Shown here one piece after another: positions 13,998-22,664 of a stretch of DNA of 64,000 bases (position 1 is the stretch's first letter; each line of letters opens with the position of its first letter). Below the pieces are notes generated by a model. The model saw only the letters and a list, made by a program, of their open reading frames with translations. It ran no database searches and had not been told where the DNA came from. The translations under genes were made by a program, and so were the position numbers. The stretch is from Sphingobium lactosutens (GTDB lineage Bacteria; Pseudomonadota; Alphaproteobacteria; Sphingomonadales; Sphingomonadaceae): positions 112,189 through 176,188 of the forward strand of contig NZ_QJQX01000080.1 of the NCBI RefSeq assembly GCF_013393185.1, in the 5' to 3' direction.

Positions 13998-16865
13998 TCA
14001 GAAGCGGAAGTCCACGCCCGCATAGAGCATGCGGCCATAGAGGTCGTAGGTGTTCGCCGACGTCTGGGTGCCGGGGAAGGTCACGACATTGGTGTCGCCG
14101 AAGATCGGCGGCTTCTTGTCGAAGACATTGTCGACGCCGAAATACAGCTCGTAGGTCTTCTTCTTGTCGAGGCCGATGCGCAACTGGGCATCATGATACC
14201 AGAAGGCGCCGGTGCTGATCGGAGCAGGCTTGGTCAGGTCGTCCTTGACATTGCTCATGTAATTGACGCGCCAGTTGAGCGAGACATTCTCCAGCGAGAA
14301 GGTGGCCGAGACATTGAATTTGTCGCGGAAACCGGTGCCCAGGCGACCGCAGCTATAGCAGTCGAGCTGGCCCACTTCCTTCTGGGTCGGACCGCCGGGG
14401 AAGGAGGTCTGCTGCTGCTTGAGCAGATGAGTCCAGTAGCCGCTCAGGTCCAGCTTGCCGGTCTCGCCGATGTTCATGCTGTAGCGGATCTGCGTATCGA
14501 TGCCCGACACCAGGAAGGAACCGGTGTTGAGGTTGAACGCATCGACCTGGGTCACGCGGCCATTGGCGTCGCGCGTGATGTTGTTGCAGAACAGATCCTC
14601 GCCACCGCCGGTGAGGCATTCGTCAAGCGACGTCTGCTGGCCGATGATGCCGATCGCGTTCTGCACCTTGATCCGGTAGTAATCGACCGTGACGCTGAGG
14701 TTCGGGATGAAGCGGGGCGTCAGCACCGCGCCCAGGGTCAGCGTCTTGGCGGTTTCTTCCTGCAGGTTCGGGTTGCCGCCAACGAAGCCGTTGATGTTCT
14801 GGATCTGCGCGGTGGAATAGACGAAACCGGCGCCGGCAGCCGCTGCCGCGATGGCAGGGTTGTTGAGGCAGGCCGCCGGAATGGACGCCTTGACCCCATT
14901 CCAGGAATCGCCGGCACCCTGCGCCTGGTCGCACGGATCGATGACGGCCGGGAAGGTTTCGCTCTGCGCCGAATAGAGTTCGCTGATGCTCGGCGCGCGG
15001 GTGGCTTCCGAATAGATGCCGCGGAAGCGGATGTCGCGCACGGGCGCCCATTCGCCGCCGGCCTTCCAGCTCCACACGCCGCCGACGGTCGAATAGTCAG
15101 CGTAGCGCACAGCGCCTTCCAAGCCCAGATAATGGAAGAAGGGACGCTCCGACAGGATCGGGGCGACGACTTCGAGGAAGGCTTCCTTCACATTATATTT
15201 GCCGCGCGTGTCCGACAGCATGTTGCCCAGCGTGTCGCCATTGTTGGTGGCTTCGTCGAAATTCTCCGAGCTGGATTCGCGGCGATATTCGAAACCGGTC
15301 GCGAAGCTGAGCGCGCCGCCGGGCAGTTCGAACAGGTCGCCCGAAATGGTGGCCGAGAAGACGTCCTGCTTCACGCGGGCGTCATAAGTCGACCGCTGGC
15401 CGCCATTGGTGACATAGTCGGCGGCTGCGGCCGAAACCGTGTTGAAGCCGAAGATGTTGATGGGCGCGCAGGCGGGATCATTGTTGGTCGGATCGGCGTC
15501 GACATTGATCGAGCAGACCGGGCCGTTGGGACCGGCGACAGCGTTCAGGGCGTTGACATAGTTCGGGCCAAGGATGGTGCCGGACGAGGTCTTGTCCTTC
15601 ATTTCGCCGTGGGTGTAATAGAGTTCCCACTTGAACTTTTCCGCGAGCGTGCCACGGGCGCCGCCCACCACGCGCCAGGTTTCGCGATCGTTGCGGTTGC
15701 TGCGATCGAAAATATCGTTCGAACGGCGGCGGAACGGCAGGGCGGTGACGCCGGCGGCGACCATCGCATCGCGGATCTGCTGCGGAATGAATGGGTTGGT
15801 GATCGGAATGCCGGCATAGGGCGTGCCATCGGCATTGGTCAGGTCGGTGTCGGCGACTGCCTGCGGCTCCAGGCTGGAGCGCGACTTGCTCTTGGCATAT
15901 TCGAATTCGCCGAACAGTTCGACGTCATCCGAAATCTCGTACTTGGCCAGGCCCGACGCCAGATAGCGCTCGACCGGCAGACCGAGATAACGGTCGTTGT
16001 TGCGGTTATAGCCGTCGATGTTGGCGCTCTGATAATTTTTCAGATTGTTCGCCTGGTCGAAGGTGAAGGTGTTGGCGCCCGGCGCGAAGGAACCGTTGGG
16101 GCTGAAGAGACCCTGGGCCGCGAAGGAGCTGCGGTTCGGCATGTCGTTGGCCGAGAAGCTGCGGCTACGCGAACGCAGGCCGTTGTCCTTGTCGTAACTG
16201 CCGTTGACGACGATATGGCCGCGGCCGTCCGCGAAGGCGGTGCCGCCGGTCACGGTCGCCAGATAGCGGCCGGCGTCGCCGCGGCTGCTCAGCGTGTTCT
16301 GGCCATGGAAGCGCAGGCCCTGGAATTCATCGTCGAGGATGAAGTTCACGACGCCCGCAATCGCTTCCGAACCATAGACGGCCGACGCGCCGCCGGTCAC
16401 GACCTGGACTTCCTTGATGAGGTCGGTCGGGATGGTGTTGAGGTCGACGATCGAGGTGCCGGGCAGGCCCGCGACGAAACGGCGGCCGTTGACGAGCACC
16501 AGGGTGCGCGACGAACCGAGGTTGCGCAGGTTGACGGTCGCCTGACCGTTGCCGGTGGTCGAGAAGTTGGACGAGGTGCGGCTGATATTCTGGCCGACGG
16601 CGGGCAGTTCGGCGAGCACGTCCTGAATGTTGGCGGCGCCGGTCTGCGCGATCTTTTCCTGCGAGACGACCGCAATGGGCACTGACGCGCTGAGGTCGGG
16701 GCGGGCGATGCGCGATCCGGTGACGACGATCGTCTCGGCGCCGGCATCAGCGTCCGATCCCTGTGCCTCCTGGGCGAGGGCGGGGACGGCGGCAGATGCT
16801 GCAACGCCAAGGATCATGGAGGCCACGCCGCAACGCAGCGCGCTCATCTTCCGATTGTTGTTCAA
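13998..16865 (-). CDS. TonB-dependent outer membrane receptor (receptor 1)
   Basis: 955 residues. Signal peptide MNNNRKMSALRCGVASMILGVAASAAVPALA; next comes the TonB-box-like ETIVVTGSRI at about residue 43-52 followed by RPDLSASVPIAVVSQEKI. The plug domain (about 55-180) includes VLAELPAVGQNISRT, NLRNLGSSRTLVLVNGRRF and VTGGASAVYGSEAIAGVVNF. The rest is a large barrel ending in YDLYGRMLYAGVDFRF with the terminal Phe needed for BAM recognition. It actively imports a ligand across the outer membrane using ExbBD-TonB energy. The ligand is unknown. A leader of about 180 bases with a motif shared with receptor 2 lies upstream. No anti-sigma partner adjoins it. Confidence 0.95.
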   Translation of the reverse strand: MNNNRKMSALRCGVASMILGVAASAAVPALAQEAQGSDADAGAETIVVTGSRIARPDLSASVPIAVVSQEKIAQTGAANIQDVLAELPAVGQNISRTSSNFSTTGNGQATVNLRNLGSSRTLVLVNGRRFVAGLPGTSIVDLNTIPTDLIKEVQVVTGGASAVYGSEAIAGVVNFILDDEFQGLRFHGQNTLSSRGDAGRYLATVTGGTAFADGRGHIVVNGSYDKDNGLRSRSRSFSANDMPNRSSFAAQGLFSPNGSFAPGANTFTFDQANNLKNYQSANIDGYNRNNDRYLGLPVERYLASGLAKYEISDDVELFGEFEYAKSKSRSSLEPQAVADTDLTNADGTPYAGIPITNPFIPQQIRDAMVAAGVTALPFRRRSNDIFDRSNRNDRETWRVVGGARGTLAEKFKWELYYTHGEMKDKTSSGTILGPNYVNALNAVAGPNGPVCSINVDADPTNNDPACAPINIFGFNTVSAAAADYVTNGGQRSTYDARVKQDVFSATISGDLFELPGGALSFATGFEYRRESSSENFDEATNNGDTLGNMLSDTRGKYNVKEAFLEVVAPILSERPFFHYLGLEGAVRYADYSTVGGVWSWKAGGEWAPVRDIRFRGIYSEATRAPSISELYSAQSETFPAVIDPCDQAQGAGDSWNGVKASIPAACLNNPAIAAAAAGAGFVYSTAQIQNINGFVGGNPNLQEETAKTLTLGAVLTPRFIPNLSVTVDYYRIKVQNAIGIIGQQTSLDECLTGGGEDLFCNNITRDANGRVTQVDAFNLNTGSFLVSGIDTQIRYSMNIGETGKLDLSGYWTHLLKQQQTSFPGGPTQKEVGQLDCYSCGRLGTGFRDKFNVSATFSLENVSLNWRVNYMSNVKDDLTKPAPISTGAFWYHDAQLRIGLDKKKTYELYFGVDNVFDKKPPIFGDTNVVTFPGTQTSANTYDLYGRMLYAGVDFRF

Positions 16866-17682
16866 GTTTCAAGTCCCTTGCTTGTAACGCCGGGACTTGC
16901 GCCCCGGTTCGCGTTCATCCGTAGCGGAGGTGAACGGTACCCTCCCGACCCACCGTTGACGGCCACGCGGAAGCCGGATGCGTGCCCCTTGCCGGACACG
17001 CTGTAAAGATCGTCAGGGCGACGCCCGCCGATTTTATGTCGGAGTGTTACAATGTTGCAACAAGCGCACTACAAAGGCCGGGATCGCCCGTTCGATGCGG
17101 CGTTTCCCGATCGATCGATGGAATGTGCCGCAGACGGCCCTTTGTCCGGGCGAGGCGGCGTCAGGCGCCGATCGACAAGCATGCGCAGGCCACTATCGGG
17201 TGGAACGATTGGCTGTTGTAACCGGTTCGGGCAAGGCCAGTCTGGCGGACCGGCTCGACGCCGGGCTTGCCGAGACGGAGCAGGCGCGCCACCTGTTCCA
17301 GCTGCGCGCCAAAACGGACATGCCGGAGCATCGCCGCGTTCCGCATGGTCGGCCAGAAGCAGCTTTCCGCTGCCCGCCACACCCTGTTCCACGTCTGGTT
17401 CGCCAATCTGGCAGGACGGCTGAAACCCAACGAGCGGCGGGTCAGCGCGGTGCTCTTGGGGCCATCGGTGCGTCGGTCGTCATCCTATTTTTGCCCCGAC
17501 CATTGTCTTGAGGTTTACTCCGTGGCGACGGCAAGGCTCTGGTGCTTTCTTGCGACGCTCGGAACTCGGCGCGCAGACGCGGCGTCTTGCGGGCGCTGCC
17601 ATGAAGAATATTTGCCATAGGGCATCTTCTTCCTGACGTGTCAGGATCAATGATGCACCATTACAGTCCGGGACTACACACC
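16866..17682. other. About 815 bases without a supported gene; contains receptor 1 leader and promoter
   Basis: The 180 bases next to the receptor form its leader, ending with GCAAGGGACTT close to the start. The shared motif lies at 17045-17064. Beyond that (17070-17680), open frames exist on both strands, such as a 177-codon plus-strand frame from 16978, but their composition is Arg/Ala-rich, they have no plausible ribosome site or family motif, and I treat them as chance. No tRNA or clear small RNA was seen. Confidence 0.5.
17045..17064 (-). promoter_or_regulatory. Receptor-type upstream motif (receptor 1)
   Basis: On the minus strand CTTGTTGCAACATTGTAACA, whose 16-base core is also an inverted repeat (GTTACAA-TG-TTGCAAC, one mismatch). 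It ends 180 bases before the receptor 1 start. The element aligns with the copies upstream of receptor 2 (CTTGTTGCA....TG..ACA). Function could be an extended -10 promoter or an operator. Confidence 0.5.
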
Positions 17683-17782
17683 TAGCGCCATTCCGGTTTT
17701 GACGGAACCGGAATGGCGCTACCTTTTCTTTTGTTTTCCGTGATTTCCGAGTCACCAGATGATTCCATCTGGCTTGAAATCA
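17683..17782 (+). repeat. Two-hairpin intergenic repeat, copy A
   Basis: A perfect 16-base stem (17683-17698 with 17706-17721, 7-base loop) is followed by a second structure: outer stem TGATTTC/GAAATCA (17741-17747 with 17776-17782) and inner CCAGATG/CATCTGG (17755-17761 with 17766-17772). The second hairpin shares its core (TTCCGAGTCA, TGATTCCA, CTG) and overall layout with copy B at 37621-37722. It ends 2 bases before the gshA stop codon and may terminate gshA mRNA or stabilise its 3' end. Confidence 0.75.
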
Positions 17783-17784
17783 TT

Positions 17785-19158
17785 CTAGAAACTCTCTTCC
17801 GCGTAGATGCGGCTGAGATCGCCCTGCCATTCGCCATGATAGCGGTCGAGCAGCCGTTCGGCATGGGTCTTGCCCGACGCGATCACTTCGTCGAGCGCCG
17901 AGAGATAGCCCGTCTCATTGTCGCCCGAGGCGTTAAGTCGTGCGCGCGCGGCCAGACCCGATCGGGCGATGTCCACCACTTGCCCGGCAATGTCGCGCAG
18001 CTTGCGCCCGCCGCCGATCGGCGCGTCCAGACCCAGCTTCGGCACGGAATCGCGCAATATCTGCCGTTCCTCCATGCTCCAGTCCTTGACCACGTCCCAC
18101 GCCGCATCGAGCGCGCCCTGGTCGTAGAGCAGGCCGACCCACAAGGCCGGCAACGCGCAGATGCGGTTCCACGGACCGCCATCGGCGCCGCGCATTTCGA
18201 GGAAGCTCTTCATCCGCACTTCGGGGAAGGCGGTGGAGAGATGATCCTCCCAATCCTTCTCGGTCGGCTTTTCGCCGGGCAGGACGGCGAGCTTGCCGGC
18301 GAGGAAGTCGCGGAAACTATGGCCCGCCGCATCGATATATTTGCCGTCGCGGTAAACGAAATACATCGGCACATCGAGGGCGTAGTCGGCATAGCGCTCG
18401 TACCCGAAGCCGTCCTCGAACACGAAGGGCAGCATGCCGGTGCGGTGCGGATCGGTGTCCGACCAGATATGGCTGCGATAGGAGAGGAAGCCGTTGGGCT
18501 TGCCATCGGTGAAGGGCGAATTGGCGAAGAGTGCGGTGGCAAGCGGCTGGAGCGCCAGCGACACACGGAACTTCTGCGCCATGTCGGCTTCGCTGCCATA
18601 GTCCAGATTGGTCTGGATGGTGCAGGTCCGCAGCATCATGTCGAGACCCATCGACCCCACGCGCGGCATGTGTCGCAGCATGATGTCATAACGGCCCTTG
18701 GGCATGATCGGCAATTCTACGCGGCTCTTGTCAGGCCACATGCCAAGGCCGAGGAAGCCCAGGCCCAGCATGTCGCCGACATATTTCACCTGCTCCAGAT
18801 GGCGGCCGGTTTCGGCGCAGGTCTGATGCAGATTTTCGAGCGGGGCGCCGCTGAGTTCGAGCTGGCCGGCCGGCTCCAGACTGATGGTGCCGTCGCTGCC
18901 GGACAGGGCGATGATATTCTCGCCCTCGAACACCGGACTCCAGCCATAACGGGTCAGGCCGATCAGCAGCGTGTGGATGCCGCCCATTTCCTCATAGGAA
19001 GGGGCGTGATGATCCTTGCGACTGTAGACGAATTTCTCATGCTCGGTGCCGATGCGCCAGCGATCCTTGGGCTTTTCACCCTTGGAAAAGGCCGCGATCA
19101 ACTGGTCGCGACTCTCGATGACGGGATCAATTCCCCCGGTGTCGGTTCTGGTGCTCAT
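17785..19158 (-). CDS. gshA: Glutamate-cysteine ligase (plant/alphaproteobacterial type)
   Basis: 457 residues from ATG 19158. First step of glutathione synthesis: ATP-dependent joining of L-glutamate and L-cysteine, in the cytoplasm. Recognised from the GCS2/plant-type pattern: WRIGTEHEKFVY (about residue 32-43) with substrate Glu, EPAGQLELSGAP, GFLGLGMWPDKSR, PKGRYDIMLRHMPRVGSMGLDMMLRTCTIQTNLDY, and RSHIWSDTDPHRTG. Two Cys residues that regulate the plant enzyme are not evident at the equivalent place. It follows rsmE on the same strand after 179 bases. The glutathione made would serve GloA/GloB encoded at 8.3-9.5 kb. Confidence 0.96.
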   Translation of the reverse strand: MSTRTDTGGIDPVIESRDQLIAAFSKGEKPKDRWRIGTEHEKFVYSRKDHHAPSYEEMGGIHTLLIGLTRYGWSPVFEGENIIALSGSDGTISLEPAGQLELSGAPLENLHQTCAETGRHLEQVKYVGDMLGLGFLGLGMWPDKSRVELPIMPKGRYDIMLRHMPRVGSMGLDMMLRTCTIQTNLDYGSEADMAQKFRVSLALQPLATALFANSPFTDGKPNGFLSYRSHIWSDTDPHRTGMLPFVFEDGFGYERYADYALDVPMYFVYRDGKYIDAAGHSFRDFLAGKLAVLPGEKPTEKDWEDHLSTAFPEVRMKSFLEMRGADGGPWNRICALPALWVGLLYDQGALDAAWDVVKDWSMEERQILRDSVPKLGLDAPIGGGRKLRDIAGQVVDIARSGLAARARLNASGDNETGYLSALDEVIASGKTHAERLLDRYHGEWQGDLSRIYAEESF

Positions 19159-19337
19159 GCCCCGCCTTACTGCTTCCCCCATGCGCGTCAAACAAGAGCG
19201 CGCGGCCGACAGATAAGTTGCGCCTATCGTCCGCGCAATAACATAGCGGAATGAAACTTTACTGGTTGCCGCATTACTGATGCGAAAACCGGTTCCCATC
19301 CCTCGACCAGTTCGGGACAGGCATTTCGCGCGATGCT

Positions 19338-20084
19338 TCAGGACCAGTCACCATTGATGGCCATCCAGGCCGCGGTAGCAGCGATGGCGGCCGTCTCCGC
19401 GCGCAGGATGCGCGGGCCGAGCGACACCGGCACCGTGCCCGGCGTGGCGCGGATCGCCTCGCGCTCGGCGGGATCGAAACCGCCCTCCGGCCCGACCAGG
19501 AAGGCGGCCGGGCCGGGATGGGTGCGCAGGCTTTGCTCCAGCGGCGCCCCGCCGCTTTCGTCGGCGAAGAAGAGATGGCGATCGGTGGGCCAGCTTTTGA
19601 GTAGCGCGTCCAGCTTCGTCATCTCGGTGAGGCCGGGCAACGCGGTGCGGCCGCATTGCTCTGCCGCCTCCACCAGATGGGCGTGGAGCCGGTCGAGATT
19701 GAGCTTGTCCACCACCGCTCGGCGGGTAAGCACCGGCAGGAGTCGTGCGACGCCCAGTTCGCACGCCTTTTCCGCGATCAGGTCGATCCGCCCCTTCTTG
19801 ATCGGCGCGCAGCAGAGCCAGAAATCGGGCACAATTTCGGGCGCTTTGGTCTGGCTGATGCACTCCAGCACCAGATCGCGCTTGCGGATATCGCGGGCGC
19901 GCGCCGCCCATTCGCCTGAACGCCCGTCGAACAGCAGCACGATATCGTCCGGCTTCACCCGCATGACGCTGATCAGATAATGGGCCGGATTGCCGTCCAC
20001 CGGCACGGCTACGCCTTCGCCCAGCTGGGTTTCGACATGGAGGCGCGGGGCGCTTTGTGGCGGCCAGGCGGGGGTTGCGGTCAT
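19338..20084 (-). CDS. rsmE: 16S rRNA m3U1498 methyltransferase
   Basis: 248 residues from ATG 20084. The SPOUT fold is shown by the C-terminal knot: FLVGPEGGFDPAEREA (residues about 192-207) and VSLGPRILRAETAAIAA (about 216-232), the SAM-binding part. The N-terminal PUA-like part contains HYLISVMRVKPDDIVLLFDG and the middle KKGRIDLIAEKACELGVARLLPVLTRRAV. It methylates N3 of U1498 in the decoding centre. Divergent from ubiA with an 84-base shared promoter region, and upstream of gshA. Confidence 0.96.
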   Translation of the reverse strand: MTATPAWPPQSAPRLHVETQLGEGVAVPVDGNPAHYLISVMRVKPDDIVLLFDGRSGEWAARARDIRKRDLVLECISQTKAPEIVPDFWLCCAPIKKGRIDLIAEKACELGVARLLPVLTRRAVVDKLNLDRLHAHLVEAAEQCGRTALPGLTEMTKLDALLKSWPTDRHLFFADESGGAPLEQSLRTHPGPAAFLVGPEGGFDPAEREAIRATPGTVPVSLGPRILRAETAAIAATAAWMAINGDWS

Positions 20085-20168
20085 CTCATCTCGTGTCTTG
20101 CCGGATACATGTTCTTCCCTAAAGAGAAGCATGGCCCCTAGACAAGCATAAGGGCGAATGGAGTCGTA

Positions 20169-21092
20169 GTGAATCAGACGCCATCCAATCAAGGGATCGT
20201 CCCCGACAGCGAAGCGCGCGGCCTGCTCGCAAGGTTGCCGGACACGCCCCGCACGCTGGCGCAACTGGCGCGATTCGACCGGCCGATCGGCTGGTGGCTG
20301 CTGTTCTGGCCGGGGGCATGGGCGGTCGCTCTGGCGGGCGGGGGATATGCGCGCTGGCCGCTGATCGCCTGGCTGCTGCTGGGCAGCATCGCGATGCGCG
20401 GCTCGGGCTGCGTGTTCAACGATATCGTCGACCGCGATCTCGACCGGAAGGTGGCGCGCACCGCGACTCGGCCGCTGGCGAGCGGGGCGATGTCGGTGAA
20501 GATAGCCTGGGGCTGGTTGCTGGCCCTGTGCCTCGTCGGCCTGATCGTGCTGCTCCAGCTGCACCTCTATGCGCAGGTCGTGGCGCTGGGCAGTCTGGCG
20601 CTGGTCGCGGCCTATCCCTTCATGAAGCGGATTACCGGCTGGCCGCAGGTCTGGCTCGGCCTCGTCTTTTCCTGGGCGGCGCTGGTGGGGTGGAGCGAGG
20701 TCGTCGGCGCGCTGACGCTGCCGGGCCTGCTCCTCTATGCCGGCACCCTCTTCTGGGTGGTGGGCTATGACACCATTTATGCGCTTCAGGATCGCGAGGA
20801 TGATGCGCTGATCGGCATCGGGTCGAGCGCGCTGTCAATGGGCAAGCATGTGCGGGGCGGGGTAACGCTCTGCTATCTGCTGGCGCTTGGTCTCTGGGCA
20901 GGCGCGATCTGGCAGGTCCGGCCGCAGGCGCTGGCGCTTATGGCCCTGTTGCCGATGGTGATGCACCTGCTGTGGCAGGTGGCGACATTGAAAGAAGATG
21001 GGGTCGATCCGCTGCGTAAATTCCGTTCAAATCGCTTTTCCGGGCTGCTGATGTTTCTGGCATGTCTGGTCGTGGGGAGTGCCACCATATGA
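20169..21092 (+). CDS. ubiA: 4-hydroxybenzoate polyprenyltransferase
   Basis: 307 residues starting with GTG 20169, with GGAG 5 bases upstream. An inner membrane prenyltransferase with eight to nine helices that attaches the polyprenyl tail to 4-hydroxybenzoate in ubiquinone synthesis. The first Asp-rich motif NDIVDRDLDRKV (about residue 84-95) and the second one YDTIYALQDREDD (about 199-211) bind Mg-diphosphate. LARFDRPIGWWLLFWPG is the conserved N-terminal helix. The stop overlaps the start of the phospholipase D gene (ATGA), so the two are co-transcribed. Confidence 0.96.
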   Translation: MNQTPSNQGIVPDSEARGLLARLPDTPRTLAQLARFDRPIGWWLLFWPGAWAVALAGGGYARWPLIAWLLLGSIAMRGSGCVFNDIVDRDLDRKVARTATRPLASGAMSVKIAWGWLLALCLVGLIVLLQLHLYAQVVALGSLALVAAYPFMKRITGWPQVWLGLVFSWAALVGWSEVVGALTLPGLLLYAGTLFWVVGYDTIYALQDREDDALIGIGSSALSMGKHVRGGVTLCYLLALGLWAGAIWQVRPQALALMALLPMVMHLLWQVATLKEDGVDPLRKFRSNRFSGLLMFLACLVVGSATI

Positions 21093-22543
21093 CGCCGCAA
21101 CCGGGCCAAGATTGCTGGCGCATCGCGCGCGCCGAGAAGGCCAGCGTCATCATCGACGCCGACGCCTATTTCCGTCAGGCCCGCGCGGCGATGATGAAGG
21201 CGAAGCGCCGCATCATGCTGATCGGCTGGGATTTCGACCCGGCGATCAGCCTGATCCGCGAGGATGAGGCGAAAGATGGCGCGCCTGTCGTCATCGGCGA
21301 TTTCATCTCCTGGTTGGTGGAGCAGAATCCGGAGCTGGAAATCTTCCTGCTGCGCTGGGATGTCGGCGCGATGAAGTCGATGACGCGGCCGTCGCATCTG
21401 GTGACGACGCTGCGCTGGATGGCGCATCCGCGCATCACCGTGAAGCTGGACAGCCATCATCCGCCCGCCGCCTCGCACCACCAGAAGATCGTGGTGATCG
21501 ACGATTGCTTCGCCTTCTGCGGCGGCATCGACATGACCGGCGACCGCTGGGACACGCGCCATCATCGCGACGAGGAGCCGGGACGGCATCATCCCGACGG
21601 GTCGGCTTATGGTCCCTGGCACGATGCGACCACGGCGCTCAGCGGGCCGATTGCGGCGGCGCTTGGCGACCATGCCCGCAATCGCTGGGTCGGCGCCGGC
21701 GGCGATCCGCTGGACCCTATCGAGGGCGTCACCGATTGCTGGCCCGACAAGCTGCCGGTGCAGTTCGAAGGCGTCGACGTCGCCATCGCCCGCACCGCGC
21801 CCAAGATGGACGATCAGGACGAACTGACCGAGATCGAGCAGCTCTATCTGCACCAGATCGCGGCGGCGAAGCATAGCCTCTATGCCGAAAGCCAATATTT
21901 CGCCTCCCGCCGCATCGCCGAGGCGATCGCCAAGCGGCTGGACGAGGCCGATGGCCCGGAAATCGTCATCGTCAATCCCGAACAGGCCGATGGCTGGCTG
22001 GAGCAGCAGGCGATGGACACCGCCCGCGCTCGCCTGTTCGAGACATTGAAGGCGCGCGACACCCATGGTCGCTTCCGCATCTATCATCCCTTCACCAATC
22101 GCGGCGTGCCCATCTATGTCCATGCCAAGATATTGATCGTGGACGACCGGCTGATTCGGGTCGGCTCCTCCAACATGAACAACCGCTCGATGCGGCTCGA
22201 CACCGAATGCGATGTCTGCATCGACACCGCGCTGCCGGGCAATGAAGGTCGGCAGGCGACGATCCTCAGGATTCGCGACGACCTGGTCGCCGAGCATCTC
22301 GATCTGCCGGCCGAGCGGGTATCAGCGGTGATCGGCGAGCGCGGCCTGATCGCGGCGATCGAGGAATTGCGGCAGAAGCCGGGGCGGACGCTGCGCCCCT
22401 ATGTCACGCCGGACCTGAATGACGTGCAGCAGTGGATCGCCGACCATGAGGTGCTGGACCCAGAAGGCCCGGAAGAGATGTTCGAGCCGGTCAGCGAACG
22501 CGGCCTGTTCCGCCGGATGAAGGGCTGGTTCGGGCGGGGGTGA
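21089..22543 (+). CDS. Phospholipase D-family phosphatidyltransferase/hydrolase
   Basis: 484 residues from ATG 21089. Two HxKxxxxD (HKD) motifs are present: SHHQKIVVIDDCFAFCGGID (about residue 136-155) and HAKILIVDDRLIRVGSSNM (about 346-364), the latter followed by NNRSMRLDTECDV. Bacterial enzymes of this pattern, with GWDFDPAI near the N terminus, include cardiolipin-synthase-like and PLD-like proteins. No membrane segment is obvious, so a soluble or peripheral enzyme is likely. It is probably co-translated with ubiA. Substrate specificity cannot be told. Confidence 0.9.
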   Translation: MTPQPGQDCWRIARAEKASVIIDADAYFRQARAAMMKAKRRIMLIGWDFDPAISLIREDEAKDGAPVVIGDFISWLVEQNPELEIFLLRWDVGAMKSMTRPSHLVTTLRWMAHPRITVKLDSHHPPAASHHQKIVVIDDCFAFCGGIDMTGDRWDTRHHRDEEPGRHHPDGSAYGPWHDATTALSGPIAAALGDHARNRWVGAGGDPLDPIEGVTDCWPDKLPVQFEGVDVAIARTAPKMDDQDELTEIEQLYLHQIAAAKHSLYAESQYFASRRIAEAIAKRLDEADGPEIVIVNPEQADGWLEQQAMDTARARLFETLKARDTHGRFRIYHPFTNRGVPIYVHAKILIVDDRLIRVGSSNMNNRSMRLDTECDVCIDTALPGNEGRQATILRIRDDLVAEHLDLPAERVSAVIGERGLIAAIEELRQKPGRTLRPYVTPDLNDVQQWIADHEVLDPEGPEEMFEPVSERGLFRRMKGWFGRG

Positions 22544-22551
22544 TAGTGCTG

Positions 22552-22601
22552 TCCTATCGGCGCGCGCGGTCTTATGATGAAGGCCGGACTTTCCGATAGG
22601 A
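22552..22601. other. Inverted repeat between phospholipase D and smc genes
   Basis: TCCTATCGG (22552-22560) and CCGATAGGA (22593-22601) are perfect inverted arms separated by 32 bases, between two convergent genes. There is no T-run, so a Rho-independent terminator is doubtful; it may be a regulatory or mRNA-end structure. Confidence 0.4.
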
Positions 22602-22664
22602 TCGCCCACGCGTAACATCCTGTCTCAATTAGCGGGAAATGTGCGAAGTTAAGCGCCACAAATC

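Noticed and set aside
13920..16685. 921-codon open frame antisense to receptor 1
   Set aside because: Mirror of the receptor gene, caused by GC-rich third positions; the minus strand has signal peptide, plug and barrel motifs, the antisense frame has none.
16978..17511. 177-codon plus-strand frame upstream of receptor 1
   Set aside because: No ribosome site, no motif, basic low-complexity composition, and it runs over the receptor promoter motif.
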